Shown: piece by piece, positions 19,321 to 28,129 of the stretch
Numbering within the stretch: position 1 is the first letter of the stretch
Layout: the number at the start of each line of letters is the position of its first letter
Source of the DNA: Prochlorococcus marinus str. MIT 1013
Lineage (GTDB): Bacteria; Cyanobacteriota; Cyanobacteriia; PCC-6307; Cyanobiaceae
DNA length: 64,000 nt
Direction: 5' to 3'
NCBI RefSeq assembly: GCF_027359395.1
Contig: NZ_CP114778.1
Span: forward strand, 1,302,001 to 1,366,000
Notes under the pieces: generated by a model
Seen by the model: the letters and a program-made list of their open reading frames with translations, nothing else
Database searches by the model: none
Told to the model about the DNA's origin: nothing
Translations under genes and position numbers: made by a program

Positions 19321-22281
19321 ATGACAAAAAAACACGATATAAATCTTAGAGAGATTGAGGGTTTTAAAAACATCAATGAAGAGTCAATTGAAAAAATAAA
19401 CGAAAACAGTGAATTACTTCAATATGATTTCAGTCAAGTATTATCAACCTCTCAGATTATTTCTAATAAAATACTTTTTTTACTTGAAGGTGAAGCAAGG
19501 TTACTAATACAAAATGAAGAAAATCTGATTACATTAGATAAATTGAAAAGCCCAACAACAGTTGGGCTTATTTCTCTACTACGTGCTGAGCCTTGCGAGG
19601 AAGTAAGCGCAGTTTCAGACGTCACCGCAATAGCTATTCCAGACAAGTTAATACTAGAAATATATCAAAATGATCAAATATTTAGAGATTGGTGTAATAA
19701 ATTAATTTACTCTGTTGAAATTTATTCAGTCCTATCTAGATGTAATATAGAATACCTTAAATCTGGCATAAACCAAGATATTATATTTAGTTTAATCAAA
19801 TCCAACTCAAATATAAAGACTTATACAAATAACGAATTAAGTATCACGAAGAAAAATTATTTCAGCTTTATAAGTAGTGCCAATTTAATAGATTTAAAAC
19901 CTGGCGACTTACTAAACAATAATCAGAAGATAGAATCTAGACCTCCAATGAATGTTAGAGTACTAGAAGTTTCAAAAGATGTAGAACATTTAATAGAAAA
20001 ACTTAGCACTAACAAGTCAAACTTGAATCAAAATATAGAAACGACCGGATCACTGAATACAAAAAATAATATCTCGAAAGCGCCAATTGCTCCCTACGTC
20101 AGTGCTATTGAGTTAGGAAATTACAGTACTAATCAACCATTCACAATCATCAAAGCAAATGGGAAGTTAGAAGAAACACTAGCCTGTTTACAAATGCTAT
20201 CTTCTTTCATGAAGCTTCCATTCAGGAAAGATAGTATTGAGAAAATTCTTCGAGATACAGTATCAAGGAACCAAACTATATCTATTGAGTTGTGTGGTGC
20301 AATTGCTTCAATGCTTGGCTTACATACAGCAATTGCAAATAAAGTTAATTTTATTGCAGCAACAAGACTTCAAACACCATGTTTAATTACGTGGAAAGAT
20401 AGTTTTGCAATAGTCACAAAAAGCGATTCAAGTGGTCTTGAAATAGCATCTCCAAGTGCAGGTTCAATAAGAATCGAGCAAGATAATCTTGAAAATGAAT
20501 TCCCAGAAGGATTTGATATTTTAATGGTAGATAGAACAAATGCAACGCCCAATAAAAAGTTTGGAGTCAATTGGTTCTGGCCATCTTTAAAGAAATATAG
20601 AGCAAGTCTCATACAAGTTTTAATCGCATCTTTTGTCGTTCAACTTTTCACTTTAGCTAACCCTTTATTAATACAAGTTATTATTGATAAAGTCATTTCT
20701 CAAAGAAGTCTAGATACTCTTCAAGTTTTAGGAATTGCTCTTGTTGTTGTTACAATAATTGGTGGTTTAATTAGTAGCCTGCGAACATTTCTATTTACTG
20801 AAACAACCAATCGCATTGATGTAAGGTTAAGTGCAGAAGTTATCGATCATCTTTTAAGACTCCCATTAAATTATTTTGATAAAAGAGCAGTTGGTGAATT
20901 AGGAAGCAGAGTTGCAGAATTAGAACAAATTAGAAACTTTTTAACAGGTCAAGCCCTAACGACGATACTTGATGCTGCTTTTTCAATTATTTATATAGTT
21001 GTTATGGTTATGTATAGTTGGCTTTTAACTATAGCCGCCTTATTTGTAGTCCCTATTCAAATAGGTCTGACACTTTTAGGTGCTCCAATAATTAGAAGGC
21101 AAATTAGAGAAATAGCAATAGAGAATGCAAAAACCCAGAGTCATTTAGTAGAAGTATTAACAGGTGTACAAACAGTTAAAGCACAAAATGTTGAAACAGT
21201 TAGTAGATGGAAATGGCAAAATTTTTACAAAAAATATATTTCAAGGTCATTTGAAAAAACAATTACAGGAACAACACTTAGTGAGATAAGTAATGTGATG
21301 CAACAGTTATCTCAATTAATAGTATTGTGGATTGGTGCAACATTAGTTTTAAAAGGTCAGCTTACTTTAGGTCAATTAATTGCATTTAGAATAATCTCAG
21401 GTTATGTGACACAACCATTACTTAGGTTAAGTACTATTTGGCAAAATGTACAACAATTAAGGGTTTCGTTTGAACGTTTATCAGATATTATTGATACTCC
21501 AGAAGAATCAAGTGAGGCAGATAAAGCTAATTTGACATTACCAACTATAGAAGGAAAAGTATCATTTAAAAACGTCTCATTTAGCTTTCCAAATAGTGAT
21601 AAAAAAATACTTTCTAATGTTTCGCTAAATATTAAACCTGGCACTTTTGTAGGCATTGTGGGTCAGAGCGGAAGTGGTAAAAGCACATTGATGAAACTTT
21701 TGCCTAGGTTATACCAAACAAATTCAGGTAAGATTTCAATAGATAACTATGACATAGATAAAGTTGAACTATATTCTTTGAGACGACAAATTGGGATTGT
21801 TCCTCAAGACCCATTACTTTTTGCAGGAAGCATTAGCGAAAATATTTCTTTAGCAGATCCAAATGCGAAAAGTGAAGATATTGCTAATGCAGCAAGGATT
21901 GCATCCGCTCATGATTTCATAATGGATTTACCTCTTGGATATAGTAATGACGTTGGAGAGAGAGGATCTGGACTTTCAGGGGGGCAAAAGCAAAGAATAG
22001 CAATTGCAAGAACAATTATGAGTAATCCAGGAATGATTATTTTAGATGAAGCAACAAGTGCTCTTGATTATGAGACAGAGAGAAAAGTATGTGAAAATTT
22101 GAGAAAATCATCCAAAGGTAAAACAGTATTTTTTATTACACATAGGCTATCAACCATAAAGAATGCGGATCTAATAGTTATGCTTCATGATGGTGTAATA
22201 GCTGAAACTGGTACTCATACAGAGCTAATAAATAGAAAAGGCCGTTACTTTGCACTTTATCGTCAACAAGAGTCAACTTAA
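19321..22281 (+). CDS. type I secretion ABC transporter with cNMP-binding-like and degenerate C39-like domains (HlyB-like)
   Basis: A 986-residue transporter. Residues about 10-130 have the beta-roll pattern of a cyclic nucleotide-binding-like domain (ILFLLEGEARLLIQNEENL, VGLISLLRAEPCEEVSAVSD). Residues about 270-400 form a C39-like domain (ISIELCGAIASMLGLHTAI, LQTPCLITWKDSFAIV) that lacks the catalytic cysteine motif of bacteriocin exporters, as in HlyB. Membrane helices span about 425-720. The ATPase has GQSGSGKS near residue 781, LSGGQKQRIAIARTI near 885, LDEATSALD and FFITHRLS. I start at ATG 19321; an earlier ATG at 19279 would overlap the PPIase gene by 38 bases. It overlaps hlyD by one base. 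The outer membrane TolC partner is not in this window. Confidence 0.92.
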   Translation: MTKKHDINLREIEGFKNINEESIEKINENSELLQYDFSQVLSTSQIISNKILFLLEGEARLLIQNEENLITLDKLKSPTTVGLISLLRAEPCEEVSAVSDVTAIAIPDKLILEIYQNDQIFRDWCNKLIYSVEIYSVLSRCNIEYLKSGINQDIIFSLIKSNSNIKTYTNNELSITKKNYFSFISSANLIDLKPGDLLNNNQKIESRPPMNVRVLEVSKDVEHLIEKLSTNKSNLNQNIETTGSLNTKNNISKAPIAPYVSAIELGNYSTNQPFTIIKANGKLEETLACLQMLSSFMKLPFRKDSIEKILRDTVSRNQTISIELCGAIASMLGLHTAIANKVNFIAATRLQTPCLITWKDSFAIVTKSDSSGLEIASPSAGSIRIEQDNLENEFPEGFDILMVDRTNATPNKKFGVNWFWPSLKKYRASLIQVLIASFVVQLFTLANPLLIQVIIDKVISQRSLDTLQVLGIALVVVTIIGGLISSLRTFLFTETTNRIDVRLSAEVIDHLLRLPLNYFDKRAVGELGSRVAELEQIRNFLTGQALTTILDAAFSIIYIVVMVMYSWLLTIAALFVVPIQIGLTLLGAPIIRRQIREIAIENAKTQSHLVEVLTGVQTVKAQNVETVSRWKWQNFYKKYISRSFEKTITGTTLSEISNVMQQLSQLIVLWIGATLVLKGQLTLGQLIAFRIISGYVTQPLLRLSTIWQNVQQLRVSFERLSDIIDTPEESSEADKANLTLPTIEGKVSFKNVSFSFPNSDKKILSNVSLNIKPGTFVGIVGQSGSGKSTLMKLLPRLYQTNSGKISIDNYDIDKVELYSLRRQIGIVPQDPLLFAGSISENISLADPNAKSEDIANAARIASAHDFIMDLPLGYSNDVGERGSGLSGGQKQRIAIARTIMSNPGMIILDEATSALDYETERKVCENLRKSSKGKTVFFITHRLSTIKNADLIVMLHDGVIAETGTHTELINRKGRYFALYRQQEST

Positions 22282-22592
22282 TGAAAAAAGAGATTAACAA
22301 AAATGATGGTTCAGTAAACCAATCTAAAAAAGATGCAACTACAAAGAGAGATTTTATAAATCAAACTAAGTCAGTATTGACATGGATTGAGAAAAAATTA
22401 AACAGTAGAGAATCAGATAAATCAAAAGTAAAGATAATGAAACAAGAAATTAAACAAATTGATAGTTCAGAAAGCCATTCTGAAACAGATAAAACCAGAA
22501 GAAAAGATTATCTAAATCAAACCAAGTCAGCAATTGCATGGATTGAGAAAAAGCTAACCAGTAGAAGCTCAGAAGAAACAATACTCAGCCAA
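22281..22592 (+). repeat. in-frame tandem duplication (two units of 156 bases) in hlyD
   Basis: Unit 1 is 22281-22436 and unit 2 is 22437-22592. Their translations match from the initiating methionine (MKKEI / MKQEI) through NQTKS and WIEKKL to the serine-arginine stretch. The nucleotide sequences have diverged, mostly at third positions, so the duplication is not recent. Confidence 0.8.
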
Positions 22593-23471
22593 TCTCAATA
22601 CTGGACAAGAGCAATCACGTGGTCATTAATTGGTACCACTGCTTTTGGTGTTGGATGGTTATTTATAGCTAAAACCGAAGAAATAGTAATTGCTACCGGC
22701 AAACTAGAACCAATTAAAGGAGTCGTGGACGTTCAAATGCCACTAAAAGGAGTTGCTAAGGAGATCTTGGTAAAAGAGGGCGATATAGTGAAAGAAGGGC
22801 AACTCTTAATCAGATTAGATTCAGAAATAACTAATAGCCAATTCGCTTCTATACAGCAGAGATATGAATTAAACAAAAATATCCTTAACAGAATGGAAAA
22901 ACTAGTTGATGAAGGCGCAGTAGCGGAAATTCAATATTTAGAGCAGAAAAATAAAATGATCGATTTAAAAAGCAAATTAACAGAAAGCGAAGTAATACTT
23001 AAATATCAGAAGATTTTATCTCCAGTCGATGGAAGAGTATTTGATCTAAAGCCATGGGGGCCAGGTTATGTAGCTCAATCTAGCGAGCCAGTTCTAAAAA
23101 TAGTTCCATTTGATAATTTGCACGCTAAGGTTGAAATTGAAAGTAGAACAATTGGTTTTGTTAGTTTAAATAAGCCAGTAGATGTAAGCGTAGATTCATA
23201 CCCAGCAACAGATTTTGGAGTAATAACAGGAAAGGTTGTAAAAATCAGTTCTGATGCATTACCACCAGATCCAAGATTAAACAAAGGATATAGATACCTT
23301 GCGAATATAGACTTAGACAAACAAGCTTTAAATACTAAACAAGGGATAAAACTTGCATTACAACCAGGAATGAGCATAACAGCCAACATAAAACTTCGAA
23401 AGGTCTCTTACTTACAGCTTCTTTTAGGAACATTCAAGAACAAATCAGATTCATTAAGAGAGATCAATTAA
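22281..23471 (+). CDS. HlyD family type I secretion adaptor with duplicated N-terminus
   Basis: A membrane fusion protein of 396 residues that would link the ABC transporter to an outer membrane channel. After a long cytosolic N-terminus there is one transmembrane helix (about 108-126, SLIGTTAFGVGWLFIA), then the biotinyl/lipoyl halves (VVDVQMPLKGVAKEILVKEG and ILSPVDGRVFDL) around a short hairpin of only about 60 residues, and a beta-barrel region ending near LQPGMSITANIKL. The N-terminus carries a tandem repeat: residues 1-46 and 53-98 align throughout, with NQTKS followed by WIEKKL in both. Each copy begins with methionine, so translation could also start at 22437. The coiled-coil hairpin is shorter than in E. 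coli HlyD. Confidence 0.9.
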   Translation: MKKEINKNDGSVNQSKKDATTKRDFINQTKSVLTWIEKKLNSRESDKSKVKIMKQEIKQIDSSESHSETDKTRRKDYLNQTKSAIAWIEKKLTSRSSEETILSQSQYWTRAITWSLIGTTAFGVGWLFIAKTEEIVIATGKLEPIKGVVDVQMPLKGVAKEILVKEGDIVKEGQLLIRLDSEITNSQFASIQQRYELNKNILNRMEKLVDEGAVAEIQYLEQKNKMIDLKSKLTESEVILKYQKILSPVDGRVFDLKPWGPGYVAQSSEPVLKIVPFDNLHAKVEIESRTIGFVSLNKPVDVSVDSYPATDFGVITGKVVKISSDALPPDPRLNKGYRYLANIDLDKQALNTKQGIKLALQPGMSITANIKLRKVSYLQLLLGTFKNKSDSLREIN

Positions 23472-23801
23472 TACAAACAAGTTAAAATAGAAGAATAAAG
23501 ATTTAATGAAATAAAAAATTAAAGTACTGATAAAGGAATATAAAAAGTAAATAACAGGTGACTTTAAAGTAAATTAGATGAAAAAAATTATAGAAGAAAA
23601 CATAATATTATTAATGAAAGAATAAAGGTAAGGAAAGCCTCAATTTAGATAAATAAAAAATAGATAACATTTCAACTCTAAAAATCTATGAACACAGTAA
23701 ACAGTGTTTTGTTAATTAAAAACGATAAAAGATATCAATAAAAATATCCCTTTTATTAGTCTATGAGTGAATACTTAATTTGAGGTAAAAAATAGACAAA
23801 A
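23472..23801. other. non-coding AT-rich spacer
   Basis: The gap between hlyD and the convergent surface-protein gene. It is dominated by A-rich runs and holds no ORF longer than about 15 codons. A weak inverted repeat AACAC..GTGTT at 23691-23708 followed by several T residues might end the hlyD transcript. I see no tRNA, small-RNA signature or insertion sequence in it. Confidence 0.5.
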
Positions 23802-23828
23802 AAAAACCACCCTTGAAGGGTGGTTTTT
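23802..23828 (-). terminator. intrinsic terminator of the surface-protein gene
   Basis: AAAAACCACCC and GGGTGGTTTTT form an 11-bp stem around TTGAA. On the minus strand the stem runs into an uninterrupted T-run, and it starts about 15 bases after the stop codon of the large gene. The plus strand also gives several T residues after the stem, so it may stop transcription from both sides. Confidence 0.88.
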
Positions 23829-23843
23829 AATGTTAAATGAGAT

Positions 23844-26800
23844 TTAGTAGAAAGCCATGTTGGAAGTACTGAATGTACCAGTAACATCAAGAACCGATAC
23901 AAGAGTTACATCATCATCTCCTGTCATAACGGTATTGGTATTAGCAGCGTGGGCGTCAATTTTGTAAACACCAACTTGCGTACCAGCAGCATTTTGAACA
24001 GCAACGAATGATGCATCATCAGCAGTGGAGTGTACCGCGCCAAGAGCAGCGTAGAAACCAGCTTCTGAAGTGAAATCATTAAGCGTTGCACCAGTTAGTA
24101 GAGCAAAACCAGCACTAGTAGATGAGTTGAAGGCACCACTAGCAACTGAACCTACAATTGCTGGAGTGACTTCAATATCACCAGTAGCGACTGCAATTTG
24201 GTCTTTAGTTGCATCGAAGTCAGTAATTCTAACTGCGTCAGCAACTATAGCGGTGAAGGAACTTGCGCTATCAGAGTGCAAGTTACCTGCGTCCTCACCA
24301 CCGATTCTAACAATGTCAACACCAGTTCCAGTTGCGATACTAAGTGTACCTGCAGCGTTGGTTGCGAAGGTTTCAATAGTATCGTTACCTGATGTACCAA
24401 CGATACTTGTTGAAGTCATCGCTGAAGTAGTGATACCACCTAAGTTTATAGATGCAGCCGCATCCATGTTATAGGTAAGGGTAGCGTTAGTGTTACCAGT
24501 AATTGAGTTTATAGCTCCAGCAAAGAAACCATTATCAACTGTGAGGTTTATACCAGCTGTTAGGGCTACATCATCAAATTGAGAAGCAGTGATTGTTACA
24601 TGTGAAAGGTCAACAGTTTCAGTGATAGCGATGTCAGTGCCTGCATCACCAACAAGAGTAACCGCTGTGGAACCTAAGGTTGCTGCATCTAACGTAAGGT
24701 CACCATTACCAGCATTAGTAGTAATAGTATCGAAACCACTAATTGTTGTGTTGCTAAGGTCAACTGCGTTGTTAGCAGCACCAACTCCATTAATTGTCAA
24801 GTTTGAATCGCCACCACCAGTAACAGTAGTGAAGTTAGTAGCTGAGAAGTCAGCTTCATCAACTGTAAGTGTCTGGTCTGTTCCACCGATTGTCACTGTA
24901 TCGATGTTTGTAATCGTATAGAGCGAGATGTTGTCGGAATCGTTGAAATTGATCCTAGTAACGACGTCTGCGAATTCACCGGTTACACCACCAGCGAAAC
25001 CAGTGAAGTCAGCCGCATCAACAGTAAGAGTCTTAGCTAGGGTATCAGCTGTGTTTAGATCAAGAGTACTAGAAGCTGTAGTAGCCAATGTTATTGCAGA
25101 GAAGTCATATGTTCCTCCAGCAAGTTCGATGGTATCTACACCACCAGCATCTAAATCAAGACTAGTTACGTCAGTTAAGTTGTCGGTATCAAATTCGTAT
25201 AAAACAGCCTCATTTACAGTGACAATGGTCTCAATCTTACGAAGGGTAATAGGCTTAAGGTCTACTGTTCCACCAGTAAGAGTTAGAGACTGAGTAGAAG
25301 TAGATACACCAGTGATGCTATTAGTCTCAGCAGCTGTTAAATCAGCCACATTCATTGTGATGCCTGAGATGTTACCGCCAAGTGTCATCGTCTCAACGTC
25401 GCTATATGCGATTCCGGAGAAACTAAATGTTGTACTAGGAGATGCGGCTGTGACATTAATAGTGTCATCACCTCCTTTACCATCAATTGTTGAACCTGCT
25501 AGGTGAGCAACAGTAGTAACAATAGTGTCATCTTCGTTTGTTAGGGCCTTGCCTTCAGTGAAGTGAGTCTTAGTTGCTGTATTGAAAGCTGCTTGTTTTG
25601 AAGTAGCTGTCACACCACTTCCTAATGTTAGGTCTGAAGATGTAATAGAGGTAACTCCATCGAGCTTGACCTGAAAATCAGTAGCACCTTCTAGAACTGA
25701 GTCTTCATCAATGTCAACCCAAAGAGTACTGGTGGCTGCGTTGAATACTGCAACCTTTGTTCCGTCAAGTAAACCTTGTGCTTCAGAGAAACTTGCTCCT
25801 ACACCAGCAAACTGGGAACTAGAAATAATTCCAGCGAGACCAGAATTTAGAGCAAGTCCAGTTAGGTCAATATCATCTGAACCGCTTACAAATCCCTTAA
25901 CTGTGTCTCTATCAGTATCTGACTGGAGTTTCGCTGTGTAAACAATAGTGTCTTCACCACCTTGAGAAAGGTCAATGGTGTCAGCACCAGTTGCAGTTGC
26001 GAAAGTTAATGTGTCATTAGCAGAACCTAATGTGATTGTAGCTCCACCTTTAGCAAAGTCAGTCCCAGAAATAACTACTTTATCTGTAGCAGCACTAGCA
26101 TCTAGTGTTGCAAGAACTGGAGTTGATGGGTCTGTTGTAGCTGTAAGTGTAATTTCTGAATCACCACTTAAAACAATACTAGTTGCGTCTGATGCAACCA
26201 AAGTAGCGATGGTGAAAGTACCTTTCGCATCTGTGGTGTCATCGTCGACTGAAATATTCAGAGTTTCAGCATCAGCAGCATTCAGTGTTGCAATTCCTTC
26301 ACCGGCTGCAACTGCGTCTATCGCAACAGTTACAACATCAGTTGATCCATCAGTCTTAAGGTCGACAACTAAAGAACCATCAGCAGCTACAAGGTTGGCC
26401 GCATCAACTTCAACAGTTATGCCTGAAACAGCATCATCAACAGTAGCTGTACCATTCGCAGTGATACCAGCGTCGTATACAACTCTAGTGATACCAGAGA
26501 AACTATCCATATCGATAGTTCCTGTACCTGAATCTGAGACTGTTAAATTCTCAACGCTAGATAAAGTTCCATTGATAGTTCCTGAAGCAACTGCCTGAGT
26601 CAACTTGATTGAGTCAGTTCCATCTCCTCCAGTGAAACTATCGCTTGCTTCGAAACCATCGGTAAAGTCTGCTGTGTCATTACCAGATCCACCAGTAACA
26701 ACAACATCCTTAGTTGTTGTATCAGAATCAACTACAACGGAAAGATTTCCAGTAAATGCATTAGCATCGATCGTAGTTACACTGGCAAGCGCTCCAGAAA

Positions 26801-27986
26801 TAGTTAGGTCTTTATCTCCAGTAACATTAAGAGTAGTTAAACCACCAGCTATTGTTGTGATTTCACTTGCGGCGCCTGAAGAATTGACGTTAACAGTCTC
26901 AACTCCTGCAGATGAATTATTACCTAATGTGATAGTACCAATGGAACCACCAGCAGTAGTTACGTTTCCATCAAGGTTAAGGGTGATAGCGTCTGAAGAA
27001 CCCTTTAAAAGATCATCGTTGAACTTGATTGTTGTATCGCCAGCCTGAACATCTTTCAATTCAACAGTTGTTAGAGCTTTCAATCCATCTACGGTTACAT
27101 CAGTAGTAGAGAGAGTGTTTATAACTGTGCTTACATCTGTAGAACCAGTAGCAGTGAAAGTAGTACCGCCAGTTGCATCAGATTGAATTTTGAGAGTCTC
27201 AACAGATGAGGTTGTAAAACCGTTCTCCGTTACCGCAGCAGCACCAGTAGCTGTATATCTAAGAGTATCTGTACCTGAACCACCAGTTAATGAATCACCA
27301 GTTGTCAATGTAGCGTTACTTCCTACGAAAGTATCGTTGTAAGCTCCACCAGAAACTGAATCAACTTTGTCAGTTAGAGTTACAGTTGTTCCCGTTGTAG
27401 TAGTACTTGCAGAAGTCATGTCAGAGACTGCTGTATCAACGGCTGCATCTGTCGCAGCAGTTGAAGTTACAGTCGCTAGCCATGTTTTTGCTGAATCAAA
27501 AGCTGCACCGGCTTTAAAGTCTGCTCCAGTTGTCTCAGGCACATAAGCAAGAATCGCAGCAGTATCAGCTTTTACATCAGCTGTGAATAATTCAGCTGCT
27601 GCAACCTTATTGGTGAGAGCTAATGCATCAGCTGCACCTTGTACTTCGTTACCTTCTATTGGGTTAGCAGTTGACCAAATCAAATCAAGAGCAAGACTTG
27701 AAAGAGATTTTCTACCAGCCTTAACTTCGCCAGTCCAGAAGAGTAATCCTTCAGCTTCTGCTGACCGACCAAAAAGATTTATAAATAACGAATTTACTTG
27801 ATCTTGTTCCGACTTTGAAGCGATAGTTGTGTTCTTATATTCGTCCTGAGCGTAAATTTTTTCAGCAAATTCAGTTTCAGTAAGGCCACTTTCTAACCAG
27901 AAAGTAATTCCTGTTGGATGTCCAGGCCTTCCAAAGTAAGCGATGTACTGTTGTTGAAGCTGGGTAGTAGTTAGTGTTGTTGACAT
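23844..27986 (-). CDS. large RTX/S-layer-like surface protein with N-terminal DUF4214-type region
   Basis: A 1380-residue protein rich in T, A, S, D, G and V, with almost no cysteine. I start at ATG 27986 (MSTTLTTTQLQQQ); a TTG at 28079 lies inside the leader and is rejected. Residues 1 to about 200 are DUF4214-like (YIAYFGRPGHPTGITFWL, AQDEYKN, LFGRSAEAEGLLFWTGEV, NKVAAAELFT). The rest is beta-strand repeats with scattered RTX-type pieces (LTGGSGTDTL, VTGGSGNDTADF, FTGGDGTDSI). There is no N-terminal signal peptide, and the C-terminus (VTLVSVLDVTGTF..) fits a type I secretion signal. Cargo of the adjacent transporter by inference. Base composition is visibly less AT-rich and codon choice more uniform than in the neighbours, as in highly expressed genes. 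Confidence 0.88.
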   Translation of the reverse strand: MSTTLTTTQLQQQYIAYFGRPGHPTGITFWLESGLTETEFAEKIYAQDEYKNTTIASKSEQDQVNSLFINLFGRSAEAEGLLFWTGEVKAGRKSLSSLALDLIWSTANPIEGNEVQGAADALALTNKVAAAELFTADVKADTAAILAYVPETTGADFKAGAAFDSAKTWLATVTSTAATDAAVDTAVSDMTSASTTTTGTTVTLTDKVDSVSGGAYNDTFVGSNATLTTGDSLTGGSGTDTLRYTATGAAAVTENGFTTSSVETLKIQSDATGGTTFTATGSTDVSTVINTLSTTDVTVDGLKALTTVELKDVQAGDTTIKFNDDLLKGSSDAITLNLDGNVTTAGGSIGTITLGNNSSAGVETVNVNSSGAASEITTIAGGLTTLNVTGDKDLTISGALASVTTIDANAFTGNLSVVVDSDTTTKDVVVTGGSGNDTADFTDGFEASDSFTGGDGTDSIKLTQAVASGTINGTLSSVENLTVSDSGTGTIDMDSFSGITRVVYDAGITANGTATVDDAVSGITVEVDAANLVAADGSLVVDLKTDGSTDVVTVAIDAVAAGEGIATLNAADAETLNISVDDDTTDAKGTFTIATLVASDATSIVLSGDSEITLTATTDPSTPVLATLDASAATDKVVISGTDFAKGGATITLGSANDTLTFATATGADTIDLSQGGEDTIVYTAKLQSDTDRDTVKGFVSGSDDIDLTGLALNSGLAGIISSSQFAGVGASFSEAQGLLDGTKVAVFNAATSTLWVDIDEDSVLEGATDFQVKLDGVTSITSSDLTLGSGVTATSKQAAFNTATKTHFTEGKALTNEDDTIVTTVAHLAGSTIDGKGGDDTINVTAASPSTTFSFSGIAYSDVETMTLGGNISGITMNVADLTAAETNSITGVSTSTQSLTLTGGTVDLKPITLRKIETIVTVNEAVLYEFDTDNLTDVTSLDLDAGGVDTIELAGGTYDFSAITLATTASSTLDLNTADTLAKTLTVDAADFTGFAGGVTGEFADVVTRINFNDSDNISLYTITNIDTVTIGGTDQTLTVDEADFSATNFTTVTGGGDSNLTINGVGAANNAVDLSNTTISGFDTITTNAGNGDLTLDAATLGSTAVTLVGDAGTDIAITETVDLSHVTITASQFDDVALTAGINLTVDNGFFAGAINSITGNTNATLTYNMDAAASINLGGITTSAMTSTSIVGTSGNDTIETFATNAAGTLSIATGTGVDIVRIGGEDAGNLHSDSASSFTAIVADAVRITDFDATKDQIAVATGDIEVTPAIVGSVASGAFNSSTSAGFALLTGATLNDFTSEAGFYAALGAVHSTADDASFVAVQNAAGTQVGVYKIDAHAANTNTVMTGDDDVTLVSVLDVTGTFSTSNMAFY

Positions 27987-28116
27987 CGAATGTAAAAGAG
28001 TCAGAGCTTTTAGATAGGGGACTCCGCAATTGCGGTGCGGGTGCCGAGAACCCTGTCTTTGGGTCTGGCATTGATGCAATTGGTTACTGCATGAAGCAAT
28101 TACCTATTGCAGTAGG
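27987..28116 (-). promoter_or_regulatory. structured 5' leader of the surface-protein gene
   Basis: About 130 bases with higher GC than the surrounding spacer. It holds a perfect palindrome CCGCAATTGCGG (28024-28035) and three blocks read on the minus strand as ACCC (28061-28064), GGGT (28050-28053) and ACCC (28039-28042), so the middle block can pair with either neighbour across seven-base loops. A TACTGCA/TGCAGTA stem lies at 28085-28114, at the 5' end of the leader. It does not match any riboswitch consensus I know. Function is inferred from position. Confidence 0.45.
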
Positions 28117-28123
28117 CCGGCTA

Positions 28124-28129
28124 AATATA
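28124..28129 (-). promoter_or_regulatory. possible -10 element of the surface-protein gene
   Basis: Read on the minus strand this is TATATT, which would put the transcription start near 28116, just ahead of the structured leader. No convincing -35 box lies at 17 bases; many Prochlorococcus promoters lack one. Confidence 0.35.

Noticed and set aside
24070-27048. Several long plus-strand ORFs opposite the large surface-protein gene
   Set aside because: They are mirror images of a T/A/S/D-rich coding sequence, have low-complexity V/S/A-rich translations and no start signals or family features.
23844-27986. CRISPR-like or satellite repeat array within the large gene
   Set aside because: The repeats are degenerate protein repeats in frame, without constant repeat and spacer lengths.
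27987-28079. TTG start 31 codons upstream for the large surface protein
   Set aside because: The added sequence is cysteine-, histidine- and arginine-rich, unlike the protein, and falls in the structured leader; the ATG at 27986 directly precedes the DUF4214-like domain.
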